From the NCBI GenBank assembly GCA_049999725.1, contig JBNGIS010034042.1, forward strand, positions 44,660 through 87,947: a DNA stretch of 43,288 nucleotides, given 5' to 3'. Position numbers and translations under genes: made by a program. Each line of letters begins with the position of its first letter. The first letter of the stretch is position 1. Source of the DNA: Haplomitrium mnioides. Lineage: Eukaryota; Marchantiophyta; Haplomitriopsida; Calobryales. Positions 1 through 9,778 of this stretch are shown here, piece by piece. Below the pieces are notes generated by a model. That model had not been told where the DNA came from, made no database searches, and worked only from the letters and a program-made list of their open reading frames with translations.

Positions 1-1162
1 AGAACGAGTTGAGAGTAGTTAGTTCTTATTGAAAGAGTAGTGAGAAAGAGTTAGCTTAGGAGGGAAGTAAGTTAGTTTTTTTTTAACTGTTACGACAATT
101 GCTTATCAGCTGAGCAGGATATGGGGTACAAGCCTAGTGGCAAGTTCCTATTCTGCTGGTTATCTCATTGTACATTTGGTGCTTCAAGTAAAACTCAAGA
201 GATTCTTGTTTCTGAGGTCGCATGCTCTTGGAAATTGCAGATTCAAAAGGAGCAGTATGAGTAAGGAACAAGGAATTGAAGCCAAATTTTGGTGGTAAAT
301 GTTCTGCAAGTTTTCAATTTAAGAAATCAAACAGATTGCATTAGAGAAGGGCATGTCAGGGGGTATGTGAGTGTATTCTACTGGTGGGTCTGGGTTCTGA
401 ATTCCATATTGTAATTTGTGGGAAATTTGGTGGCAATCCAGTCTGCTTTGGGTTCTATTCTATTCTCTGTATGTATATGTGTTAAATTGTTAAATCTTGA
501 AAGAGAGAACCTTCTGTAACTCTCCAATTAGTGGATGCTTGTTGGTGGATTGCAATAGAGCAAGTATTGCTCAAAATTGTGTGTGCCTAGGGAATAGGTG
601 GGCATTTCACAAGCAAACAGAGTAATGGGTAGTTGGAAGAACATCAATTGGATGTGAGATCAGGAGGATCGTTCCATAGCTAAGTTCTCAACATCAAGCT
701 CTGGGGTATATCGGGTTAGAGTGGCCTGAGTATCCAATTTGAGGGAAGTGAAGTGGTGTAATGAAGGTAGGCATCAGAGTGTTGTTTTGAGAGTTTCAAG
801 CAAGTTGGGGAACTAGTTGCTTGGGAACATTTTTGATATAGCTCTAGTTTAAAATCAGCTTGTACATGAGTTTTCTTATCCTATAAATGTCAGTCATGCA
901 ATTTGTGTGATTTTTAGCTATTGTTCTGGTATGTTAATTGGTTAGAAGAGTTTGGTTTGTGTGTTCTGTGGAGAGAGGGTTGTCAAACCTAGAGAAGGAG
1001 AGTAGTCCATCTCTGAACTGATAGAGTGCAGTTTCAAAACTCTTTAAAGAATTTGGAAAGTTGATAAAATCAATTTAAAAGCAGATTTCTATATAGATCT
1101 TGTGTGGTTTGATCCTTGGTTGCACTATTTGGGGCTGGAGTGCCCACCACTGTGCTACGACA
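1..1162 (+). repeat. 5' LTR of the gypsy element (3' part only)
   Basis: This stretch aligns base for base with 3542-4703. It ends with tgctacgaca, and the other copy ends with tgctacaaca, so both end in the CA expected of an LTR. A primer-binding site begins 11 bases downstream. If the 3' LTR starts at 2143, about 1.4 kb of this LTR lies upstream of the window. Confidence 0.85.
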
Positions 1163-1172
1163 TGTGATTTCT

Positions 1173-1192
1173 TGGCATCGTTGCCGAGGATC
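1173..1192 (+). other. Primer-binding site, tRNA-Asp type
   Basis: The sequence TGGCATCGTTGCCGAGGATC closely resembles the TGGCGCCGTTGCCGGGGA-type primer site, complementary to the 3' end of tRNA-Asp, known from Athila/Tat-like plant gypsy elements. It lies 11 bases after the LTR end, on the plus strand. The differences are mostly C/G to T/A changes, consistent with decay of methylated DNA. Confidence 0.75.
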
Positions 1193-1394
1193 TAGTTTCT
1201 AGTGTTTGCTCTTAAATGTGTGTTAGAGTATTATGAGTAATGTTGGGAACTTGTTTTACTCGCCACTATTAAATTATGTTCTTAACATTCTATTGTGTTA
1301 GTTTTTTATAGTGTTCTATATTTTGTTTCTTTTCTGTGTGGAGAAATTCAGAGAAGAAGCACCTTCTTTGTAGTGATTAGCAAGGAAGATGTGA

Positions 1395-2104
1395 ATGAGT
1401 GAAATAATCACGCGATTCAGCTGTTCTTTAGAACTGATCAGTGACAGGGGGACTCATTTTATGAATGAGGTAATCCAACATCTTACCGATGCATACATGA
1501 TTAAACACAAGAAGACAACTCCCTACTTCCCGAAAGCGAATAGACACACTGAAAGAGTTAATGGATTGTTATATAAGATATTAACAAAGATTTGTTCAGC
1601 GTACTTGTCGGATTGGGACAGGAAGCTGTACTCAGCTTTGTAGGCATACAGAACAACAGAAAAAGTGACTACGAAGCAGACCCCATTTTATTTGGTCTAT
1701 GGGACTTATTCCTTAGTACCGGTGGAGTGGAATGTGCCTTTCCATAAGAATTGCTGAAGAGGAACACATGCCGGATGAGGAGAGTTTATTGAAAAGAATG
1801 ATGGATTTGGTCAAGCTGGAGGAAGGAAGAGTTCAAGTTCTGGCTGAAACCGAAAAAAGTTCAGAACAAGCAAAAAGAAGTTTACGATTTTAAGCTTAAG
1901 AAGGTGAATATTTCTGAAGGGGATCTTGTGCTTTTATATGACAATTGTTATTTTTGGTTCCCAAGGAAGATGCATATAAGATGGATGGGACCCTATGTAG
2001 CATCAAAGATTTACGACAACGGATCATTGGAGTTAAAAACTTTAACAGAAGAAGTGTGTGAAACAAGAGTGAATGGATTGAGGGTGAAACAATATTGTTT
2101 GTGA
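1395..2104 (+). pseudogene. Ty3/gypsy integrase fragment (core and C-terminal domain)
   Basis: This is the second half of a gypsy integrase, the enzyme that inserts the cDNA copy into the genome. The first part (1395-1643) carries the SDRGTHF segment with the second catalytic Asp. It continues with a TPYFPKANRHTERVN stretch that holds the catalytic Glu, in place of the usual Q-A-N-G-Q-A-E pattern. The frame then stops at 1641-1643, where family members have Trp (TGG>TAG), and runs on in shifted frames through a TPFYLVYG-like stretch and an Asp/Glu-rich linker. The last part (1904-2103) is the integrase C-terminal module, ending in a MHIRWMGPYV and NGSLELKTL pattern with a natural stop at 2102-2104. 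The zinc finger and first catalytic Asp are missing. The polypurine tract follows 26 bases after the stop. The piece cannot encode a working enzyme. Confidence 0.85.
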
Positions 2105-2129
2105 ACGCTTGTGAGGACGCTAGGCAATT

Positions 2130-2140
2130 GAGGAGGGGGC
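2130..2140 (+). other. Polypurine tract
   Basis: GAGGAGGGGGC lies just after the integrase stop and two bases before a TG that I take as the 3' LTR start. This is the usual place for the plus-strand primer of reverse transcription. A second purine run at 3425-3442 is the alternative, but a related LTR start at 41068 supports the earlier position. Confidence 0.6.
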
Positions 2141-2142
2141 TA

Positions 2143-4703
2143 TGTGAGAGTATAGTTGCTGACAAAAGGTCAGGAAAAGCTTGAATGAGTTCTTTTCGGC
2201 ATGGTGGAGTAAGAAGGAAATGGTAAAGTTTAAGTTTTGTGTATAAAAATTGTATAAATGTGTATATAAGAATATATGAGGGAAATGTTGATGTAGTTGG
2301 TCGAGGAGAGAAGGCTGATTTACAAGAAATTGATTTATTTTTAAGAAGAAAAAAAAAAGGATGAAACTAATCTACTTGTGGAGGGCCAGCCAGCCTCTAG
2401 TTACTTCTATCTGAGTGTTGGTGGACAACTTGCCAAGGAGCTAGTTTTAATATGTTGAAGGACAGTTGCCCTGTGCCTTAAACTAGGTCCGTCAAGGGGC
2501 ACGAATAAGCGGTGACCTTACACCCCATAAGGGGCTGCCTCTCGAAAGGAGGAGGGTGTTGAATCGTTACATATTACTCCTATGTTAGTGGGAAGTACTT
2601 ATGGGATATTTGGAGGTACTTGCGAAGGCCACCTATTACAAAGCATTCGTGAGGGAGAGCACTGGTTGTTCGGATCAAGGTTGATAATCTGCAAGGAAAT
2701 CGAGCATAAACAAAGTACAAGAAAGGAAATTGATCACAAGCGACAAAGGTGGCGATCCTGCTACGATGAAGGTCTGTGAGGCCAGCTGCGGCAAATTAAC
2801 CTATGAGGAAAGAGATCCTTGCTGCGAAGAACAATTGATCAGTGAGGAATCATTTTGAAAGGAAGAAGAACCCAGCGTCGAAGGATTCCGCTGCGCTGAG
2901 GCTAATGTGAAGAACATCCCTGTGAGAGAAGAATTGACAAAGGCCAGTGGAAGAGATTGAATGTGAAGGAAGAGGCCCTGTTTGAAAACAACGGAAGAAA
3001 GGTCCGATGAATCTGAAAAACGGATCGGAACCAAATTATCCGAAGTGAGTCGCCCAGTTAAGATGGATCCGAAGTGAGGATCCGTTGTGTCCATGAGGTC
3101 CGACAAGTGTCCGTGTGGGTATCTGAAGTAGGTCGCCCAATTAAGATGGATTTGAAGTGTGGATACAAAGTGGGGATCCAAAGTAGGAGTCCGAAAAACG
3201 AATCAGAAGCAAGTTCCGATGTGTTCGACGGATCGGAAGCAAAAAGGTGATTTGTTGTCATTTTGAGTGAGGATTGGTGTTGAAGAACAGGAACAATTTC
3301 TGAGGTGAAGTATGACGGACAAAGCAACGATTTATTGCGGATTCAGTGCTGATTGTAGAAGTTGAATTGAAAGTTCGAAAAGTTACAACGAACTATCGGT
3401 GGAATTTGAAAAGTTTGAAAATTAAAAAGAAAGAGAGGAAGAGTTAGTGAAAGGTTCAAAAATTAATATAAGAACATTTGTTAGTAATTAGTTCTAATAT
3501 CAAGCTAAGTTAGTGTAAGTATAAGCTAGTTATTTAGTTTAAGAATGAGTTGAGAGTAGTTAGTTCTTATTGAAAGATTAGTGAGAAAGAGTTAGCTTAG
3601 GAGGGAAGTAAGTTAGTTTTCTTTTGAACTGTTATGACAGTTACTTGTCAATTGAGCACGATAGGGGGTACAAGCCTGGTGACGAGTTCCTATTCTGCTA
3701 GTTATCTCCTTGCACATTTGGTGTTTCAAGTAAAATTCAAGAGATTCTTGTTTCTGAGGTCCCATGCTCTTGGAAATTGCAGATTCAAAAGGAGCAGTAT
3801 GAGTAAGGAATAAGGAATTGAAGTCAAATTTTGGTGGTAAATGTTCTGCAAGTTTTCAATTTAAGAAATCAGACAGATTGCATTAGAGAAGGGCATGTCA
3901 GGGGGTACTTGAGTGTATTCTGTTGGTGGGTCTGGGTTCTGAATTCCAAATTGTAATTTGTGGGAAATTTGGTGGCAATCCAATTTGCTTTGGGTTCTTT
4001 TCTATTCTCTATGTGTATATGTATTAAATTGTTAAATCTTTAAAGAGAGAACCTTTTGTGATTCTCCAATTAGTGGATGCTTGTTGGTGGATTGCAATAG
4101 AGCACGTATTGCTCAGAATTTTGTGTGCCTAGGGAATAGGTGGGCATTTCACAAGCAAACAGAGTAATGGGTGGTTGGAGGAATAGTAGTTGGATGTGAG
4201 ATCAGGAGGATCATTCCATAGCTGAGTTCTCATCATCAAGCTCTTGGGTATATCGGGTTGGAGTGGCCTAAGTATCCAGTTTGAGGGAAGTGAGTGGTGT
4301 AATGAAGGTAGGCACTGGAGTGTTGTTCTGAGAGTTTCAAGCAAGTTGGAGAACTGGTTGCTTGAGAACATTTCTGATACAACTCTAGTTTAAAATCAGC
4401 TTGTACATTAGTTTTCTTATTCTATGAATGCCAGTCATGCAATTTGTGTGATTCTTGGCTATTGTTCTGATATGTTAATCGATTAGAAGTGTTTGGTTTA
4501 TGTGTTATATGGAGAGAGGGTTGTGAGACGTAGAGAAGGAAAGCGGTCCATCTCTGAACTAATAGAGTGCAGTTTTAGAACTCCTTAAAGAATCTAGAAA
4601 GTCAATAAAATCAATTTAAGAGCAGATTTCTATATAGATCTTGCGTGGTTTGATTCTTGGTTGTGCTATTTGGAGCTGGAGTGCCCACCACTATGCTACA
4701 ACA
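2143..4703 (+). repeat. 3' LTR of the gypsy element, about 2.56 kb
   Basis: The right half (3542-4703) matches 1-1162 and ends in CA. The left end is set by the polypurine tract and the TG at 2143; the matching part of the 5' LTR is outside the window, so this start is inferred. A TATAAAA at 2242-2248 could be a promoter. A block at about 2383-2552 resembles 41203-41366, which also lies near the start of an LTR-like sequence. Imperfect repeats occur at about 3048-3070 and 3129-3151 (gtcgcccaRttaagatgga, about 81 bases apart). The open frames here are chance. Confidence 0.65.
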
Positions 4704-5010
4704 CGACGTTTCGACTTGCGAATCAAAGTCTATACGTGTATAGGCTTCAGACTTCTACTAACAAGGATATCAGCCATAAAGGTTATATTTCCTTCAACAA
4801 ACTCTATGCATGCCAAAGATGTTGTTTTCCGATTCAGAATCTAAAAGTAGAATGGATCAAAACTCTACATCTGAGTCAAAGTGTGCCAAAGGTTTTCAAT
4901 TTTACGTCAAAGTGGTTACAAGCAAAAGTTAAGTAGTGAATTTGGGTAGATGCTTTAGCAACACAATGACTTTAAACTCTTCTAGCAAGTACTAAACTTG
5001 GAAAGAACAT
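4704..5010. other. Flank of the gypsy insertion, part of the DUF7869-like locus
   Basis: No gene is recognised here. The stretch has a near-palindrome GTCTATACGTGTATAGGC at 4729-4745 of the same type as those inside the DUF7869-like and methyltransferase-like locus. I take it as the left part of that locus, cut by the gypsy insertion ending at 4703. Confidence 0.4.
4729..4745. repeat. CTATRCGYGYATAG-type palindrome
   Basis: GTCTATACGTGTATAGG is a near-perfect palindrome centred on ACGT. It is one of a dozen or more related sites spread from here to about 17955. A related set lies at 37840-38176. Its role is unknown; a binding site for the locus's own protein is one possibility. Confidence 0.5.
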
Positions 5011-8000
5011 AGTTACATTTTAGATAAGAAAATATTTTACAAACCAAATGAAAATATTAACTAAAGATTTAAGTTTCATTTACAATAAATAACATTCAAC
5101 TTGGAATGATCGACACTAAAAAGTTCAAGGTGGTAAATAAATTCAACAAATTTTATTTATAGCATTCTCACGTACTTTATAAAATAATAATCTTAAATTA
5201 CAATATAATTGAAAGTACACAATGTACAATAAAATTCTTAAATTACTTTGGTCACTTGTCTCGATTTCTTTGGATTCAACTTCAGAAGATTCATCAAGAT
5301 TTACTTGATTTGTGTCAATGTTAATGATAAAGATTGAATCTCTTTCAAACATATCAGGATTGATTACTTTTTATCTTTGATACTCAAGTAGATTTGATTT
5401 AATGGTAGGTAGAGTGCTTTCCTCAATTGGTTTTTTTTTTGTGTAAGAAGAAAATCAAGAGACAGAATTGTGATTTGTGTCACATCATGTACATCAATAT
5501 GGTACTTGGATTTGCATTTCCCTTTTGTTGGTGCTAACTTTTCTGGGAAGTATTGTCCAAAAAATGCATCCTCAGCCTTACAAGCAAACCATTGAACATG
5601 TACTCATTTTGGGTTAGAGGGTTCTTCCTCATCACATGACAAAACTTGGAGGACTTTGGCAACCCAAAACGATCTGCCTTTTGGATCTAGAGATGCAACA
5701 ACACAAATAAACATTCTAGCGTTCATCTCATATAGATTGTGAAATTTGTCCCCGCATCGAGTTGGGGATAAAAATTCGCAAATCTTTGCCTTGGAATCAA
5801 TCAACTAGACTTGAGTTGTTGGTGAAAGGTAATATTATGTATCCTTTGAACTAGAGAGGGACGTTGTTGCAGAAATATTTGAAATCCCAAGTTTCCATCA
5901 AAAGAGTTACCTAAGGTTTAGGATTATACGATAACTGTAGCGCCTCGCTAAGACTCGTAATTGTGAAAGCTTTGACACGTTTCAAATGTTTCAAGAATTG
6001 GCTGAACATTTGATGAATTTGATTGTGAGTATAGCCAACCATGAGAAATGCCACCTTGATTTTTTGGAACACATTCTTGGCAATAATGAGACTAAGATAT
6101 CCAAATAAGATAGAATTCTTATTCTCTCATGTCGTGTTGTCCAACTAAAGATACAAAGTTGCACGTAGTGACCCTTCAAAGTCACACAATATTTTGTTGA
6201 GTACAGTAACTGTCAAACTAGAATCACTTCTCAAGTTTCTGTAGGTTAAGAAAACCCTTCAAGAAAGAGCATGATTGAATATCAAGGTACCAACAACATG
6301 CACACCAACCAAACAATATTTATCAATGTTTTTTGGTGGCGAAGGCTAGTATGGAATAGCAGTTTTCTTCTGATCCATTCCATCAATGACAATTCCTAAA
6401 TACTTTTGACCATCGGCATAACATTTTCTTCGTTGGTTTACAAGTTTTGTTCTTTCTTTTATTTGTTGGTTAGGATGAAGAAACAATTGGCGATCATATT
6501 TGACTGCATCATCACAAAGTACAAAACACATTTTAGTAGTTCAATAAAACATGTGTCAATGTTTGAAACTTCAAAAGACAACCTAAGTGCTAAAAATATT
6601 CAATTTATCTTAAACAAATATTGGATTGGTAGAAGTGAAAATTTATGAAAAGATTAAAAATAAACTTTAGGTAATTTAAATAATCGAGAATCTGAATAAC
6701 ATTCACAAAAAGTACTTGTGTTTGACTTGAAATAAACAAAAGACTTGAAAGGAGAAAAACATAATTTGCTAACAAAGGGTCACAAACTGGAACTATAACT
6801 TCAAAGGTAGCTTGGACTCTTTGTTCACAAAGGATTAAAAAAACCAGAATAGATCTATGCGCGCTTAGGATCAATGGAGACAACAACTGGCCATATGCGC
6901 ACATAGGACCAAAAGCAACAATAGCAATATCATGGATTACTTTGATTGTTGTCGCGATTGGTTTTGAAAGAAACAAGAACAAAACCTATGCCCACATAAG
7001 ATTTGCAAACAACAAAAAAATGATTCTTCCTATAGTTTGTCTAGCAAAGCGCTCTTTATTCAAAGCAACAAAAGAAACATTTGTTGCAAGGTTAAGGTCA
7101 TCACCAACAATCAGATCCATTTCCTCGCTTTATTCGACTATAGACAAGGTTTCGATTCAAACTCAAAACAATAGACTCTACGCGAGCATAGACTCATTTC
7201 TCACAACTCAAGTTAGTAGGAAATACTTGACACAAATCTTGAATATCTGTTGTAACTAAGTTGAGAAAACATAACATCTTTAGAACTAAGCTTCTCAAAA
7301 AAAGAGCATGGATTAACCAAAGGTTTCAAAAGAAAAGAAATTTGTTACCTTTGTGAGACTCCAAGATGGATTTTTCTCGCAATGATTTTATTTCTTTGCA
7401 TGTTTCACAAACAACAAATCTATTGCGTCTTGGAATTTTTACATTTGGAAAATAAGTTCTCGAATGTTCTGTAAAACTCTAAAAACTAAGAATGCAATCA
7501 AGATCTTTCTCTTTCAAATAAGTGGTGTAGTAGTCATAAAATTCCAATTTTGTAAAATTATCAAGCAAAAATACCTCTATGATCTATGTTTTTGAGGTTT
7601 TGAATCCTTTGGATTCTATCATTCTCTACTAATAATATTAATTTGAAGGCTCTTTTGAAGATAAAGGTACCACTAGGCAAAGTAAACCAATTGTCCAAAT
7701 CAGAGTTTTTTTTTTGTATTCCTCACTATAATGTAACATCTCAATTCTTCATGCTTTGCAAAAAATACGTTTCTCTCATAGTTTTCAAACAATCTTTCTT
7801 ACACAACTACAAGCAATTATTTTGACAACATGAAATTCTCGTCAATTTAGAAACCTACATTGGATTGAGCTTTTTCTTCACAAAGCTCTTGTCATGATGG
7901 ACTTTCCGCAAAGAATTTTCACGTAAGGTGTTTACCCTTTTGGGTTTTGGCCCAGACAAAGAATTCTTATGTTGTGTTGGTCGATTTGGTCCGTAGGCGA

Positions 8001-8402
8001 ATCCAACCATCATAGATTATTCATCGTCTTGAAGATCATGATCATCATCAATAACACTATTTGTTCCTTTGCAATAAGTTTTCGAATGATGAGGTCCTTC
8101 TTGAGGATTGGGAGAACTACACTATGCCAAAACAACATCTTCATCAATACCTTGACCATTAGAAAATATTTTTTGCAACATAATCGGTGCCCTTGGCAAT
8201 AACTCCAACAAAATATTGATTGATTGCGACTCTTTGCTAAAATCATTTCCCAAACTGTGGTTTGAAGATTCATCCAAGAGAATTTGATTTAGTTCAGATT
8301 TCCCAACCTCATTGCAAGGTCCAACTTGAATTGAAAACACTCGTTGTTTGAGTGGTGTTATCGAAGACAACAATTCATCATCAAAATTTAAGTTGTTTAT
8401 TC
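5011..8402 (-). pseudogene. DUF7869-like gene, copy 1, decayed
   Basis: Read leftward, this is a split gene broken by frameshifts and stops. The N-terminal exon (about 8373-7830) is rich in Ser, Asp and Glu. A middle exon ends in a GT donor near 7349. After an intron of about 800 bases comes a conserved segment with KYLGIVIDGMDQKK (within 6531-6346). A LYLQLDN segment followed by a VGYTH segment lies around 6185-5991, out of frame in places. A later exon has ARMFICVVASLDPKG and FWVAKVL (5804-5604). The tail is at 5352-5143. The DGMDQ, LQLDN and GHTH-like motifs in this order are what I recall of the DUF7869 family of plant and protist proteins. Their function is not established; an RNase H-like or transposase origin has seemed plausible to me. 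The copy aligns over its length with 35560-39469. Confidence 0.65.
6855..7191. repeat. Four CTATGCGCGCATAG-type palindromes in the intron of copy 1
   Basis: Sites lie at 6855-6869 (CTATGCGCGCTTAGG), 6891-6907, 6985-7000 and 7176-7191. All are imperfect palindromes around a CG-rich centre. They fall between the exon ending near 7349 and the DGMDQ exon. The matching sites in copy 2 (37840-38176) mostly lack CpG. Confidence 0.55.
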
Positions 8403-8624
8403 ATTCTATGCAATTTATTGTTTTGGACAATAATATTTTGATCTTGAATTCCGATGTCCCTCAAATGAAGAGAAAGAAAGGTCCACAATGGTCACGAATA
8501 TCCTAGTTGAATGTCTTTTTGTTGATATGTTGGAGTTGTCAAAAGAAAGATTCAACTTTGACTGTTTGATCAGCAACAAAGATCTTTTGTGTGCAAAAAG
8601 TTGTTTCTTCAATTCTCTAGCAAC
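8403..8624. other. Region between the two divergent gene relics
   Basis: The leftward DUF7869-like frame begins near 8373-8402. A rightward ATG at 8464 opens a short basic stretch (MKRKKGPQWSRI) before a stop, and it may be the first exon of the rightward gene. A shared promoter here is inferred from the gene orientation only. No clear TATA box is seen. Confidence 0.3.
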
Positions 8625-8775
8625 ACTGGGTTCCCTCATTGATCCTTTGCGTGTAAGTTGTTCACTCCTTAATCCAAGACACGCATTGGGCTCACTCCTT
8701 GACCCTATACGCGCATAGGGTTCAATCCTTGATCCTATATGTGTATCGGGTTCACCTTCTTGATCTTCTCGAGCA
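8625..8775 (+). repeat. About five 30-bp tandem repeats carrying the CGCG palindrome
   Basis: Units of about 30 bases follow the pattern tgggttcactccttgatcc-tatRcgYgYa. The clearest palindrome is CCCTATACGCGCATAGGG at 8703-8720, and a decayed one is at 8734-8750. The array lies near the start of the rightward gene, as a similar array lies just past its end (17595-17800). Confidence 0.6.
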
Positions 8776-9084
8776 AAGCTATCTTATTCAACATAAGCCA
8801 TCTTTTTCCTCAATATACTCGCCATCACACTTGACGTTTTTGGTAGTCCATCGCCTACCTCCAAAGAATTTCAGTTTGAACAAATCTCTAGCTACCGATC
8901 AAAAGTAACACTTTTCTATGAACATAAAGCTTGGAATTCTAACCTCTTCTTGCTTTAAAAAACTCCAACCATTGATAAAGCTTACTGAAAATCAACTATT
9001 TTAACAAAATATTTTATCAAATATTGTCGACTTCTTATGGTCATCTTAAAACAAGTGTTTTTAAAGAAAATTCCGCAAAATGAA

Positions 9085-9184
9085 NNNNNNNNNNNNNNNN
9101 NNNNNNNNNNNNNNNNNNNNNNNNNNNNNNNNNNNNNNNNNNNNNNNNNNNNNNNNNNNNNNNNNNNNNNNNNNNNNNNNNNNN
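9085..9184. other. Assembly gap (100 N)
   Basis: One hundred N separate two contigs. The round number suggests a placeholder of unknown true size. Coding sequence resumes at the first base after the gap, so part of an exon of the rightward gene is missing. Confidence 0.95.
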
Positions 9185-9503
9185 CCTTACAAGTACTTAG
9201 ATGTTCTCAAGGTTCTCGAGCCACAAAAATTAGACTGAAAATGGCTAGTTAATTGTGGATCATTGACAGACATTGATCAACACCTTTACATTTTTGCTAA
9301 TGAAGGTGAGAAATATAACCTGGGCATGTTGGTCCAAATAACAATGATTAGAGAGGTCCAGCAAGCCAACATTGGGCTGCTTGTGCACTCATAGGATGGC
9401 ATTACCCTACACAAGGCCTATTGCAAACACAATTCCTTTTCGGACATGAATCAGATGGACATCTTCTTCAAGCATCTATAGATTGCTAAAGACAATGCCA
9501 AGG
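9185..9503 (+). pseudogene. Exon of the rightward gene (unknown domain, upstream of methyltransferase-like exons)
   Basis: One frame reads through this stretch from the assembly gap to AAG|GTAAG at 9503, a good splice donor. It has in-frame stops after about 17, 70 and 100 residues. The segment includes WLVNCGSLTDIDQHLYIFA and NLGMLVQITMIREV. I do not recognise a domain. The frame and donor suggest it belongs with the exons at 16190-17475; the copia element at 9671-16030 would then lie in the intron between them. The linkage is inferred from strand, splice sites and shared palindromes, not from a transcript. Confidence 0.5.
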
Positions 9504-9556
9504 TAAGATTTTAAAACCATTTCTCATTGTTTTCTTCTTGGACTAACTTGGAGCTC

Positions 9557-9572
9557 AATGCGTGCATAGGCT
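9557..9572. repeat. CTATGCGCGCATAG-type palindrome, single site
   Basis: AATGCGTGCATAGGCT lies in the intron after the exon donor. It shares the TATAGGCTT-like right side with the sites at 4729 and 17671-17790. Confidence 0.45.
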
Positions 9573-9670
9573 TATGAAATCTCTTTCAACGTGCTTTGCA
9601 TCTGGGTAGGTGTCCATGAAGTCCACCAAAAATTGAGTGAATTGAAAAACAAAATAAAAAAGGATCAAAA

Positions 9671-9778
9671 TGTTATAGGGACATATATATACCCTAAGTA
9701 AGTGGTCATCCATGACCTATTCTATTCATTCATCTTCGAGACTCTCGTGTGCATGCGTGCAATGCTCATGCAATAACA
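9671..9778 (+). repeat. 5' LTR of the copia element (108 bp)
   Basis: It begins TGTTATAGGGACATATATATACCC and ends AATAACA. It matches 15923-16030 and 35452-35559, all 108 bases. The TATATATA at about 9685-9692 is the only TATA-like element. The sequence after the LTR (cattattagcacgac) is not the usual initiator tRNA-Met primer site. Confidence 0.85.

Larger units (their letters stand above)
1..4703 (+). mobile_element. Ty3/gypsy LTR retrotransposon, internally deleted, 5' end outside window
   Basis: The two LTR copies flank a tRNA-Asp-type primer site, an integrase remnant and a polypurine tract, in the order of a plus-strand Ty3/gypsy element. Gag, protease, RT and RNase H are missing: only about 200 bases separate the primer site from mid-integrase. 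The two LTR stretches that can be compared (1-1162 and 3542-4703) have the same length and differ at about 5 of 60 positions in two samples, so this insertion is old. The element ends in CA at 4703. The bases after it (cgacg, 4704-4708) would be the target duplication, but the matching copy lies before the window. Confidence 0.8.

Noticed and set aside
3425-3447. Purine run as the polypurine tract, with the LTR starting near 3448
   Set aside because: The tract at 2130-2140 directly follows the integrase stop, and the related start at 41068 fits 2143 better. It cannot be fully excluded because the 5' LTR is cut.
6942-7259. Plus-strand 105-residue open frame in the DUF7869-like intron
   Set aside because: It is opposite the leftward gene, lies in the intron with the palindromes and has no domain or match in frame in copy 2.
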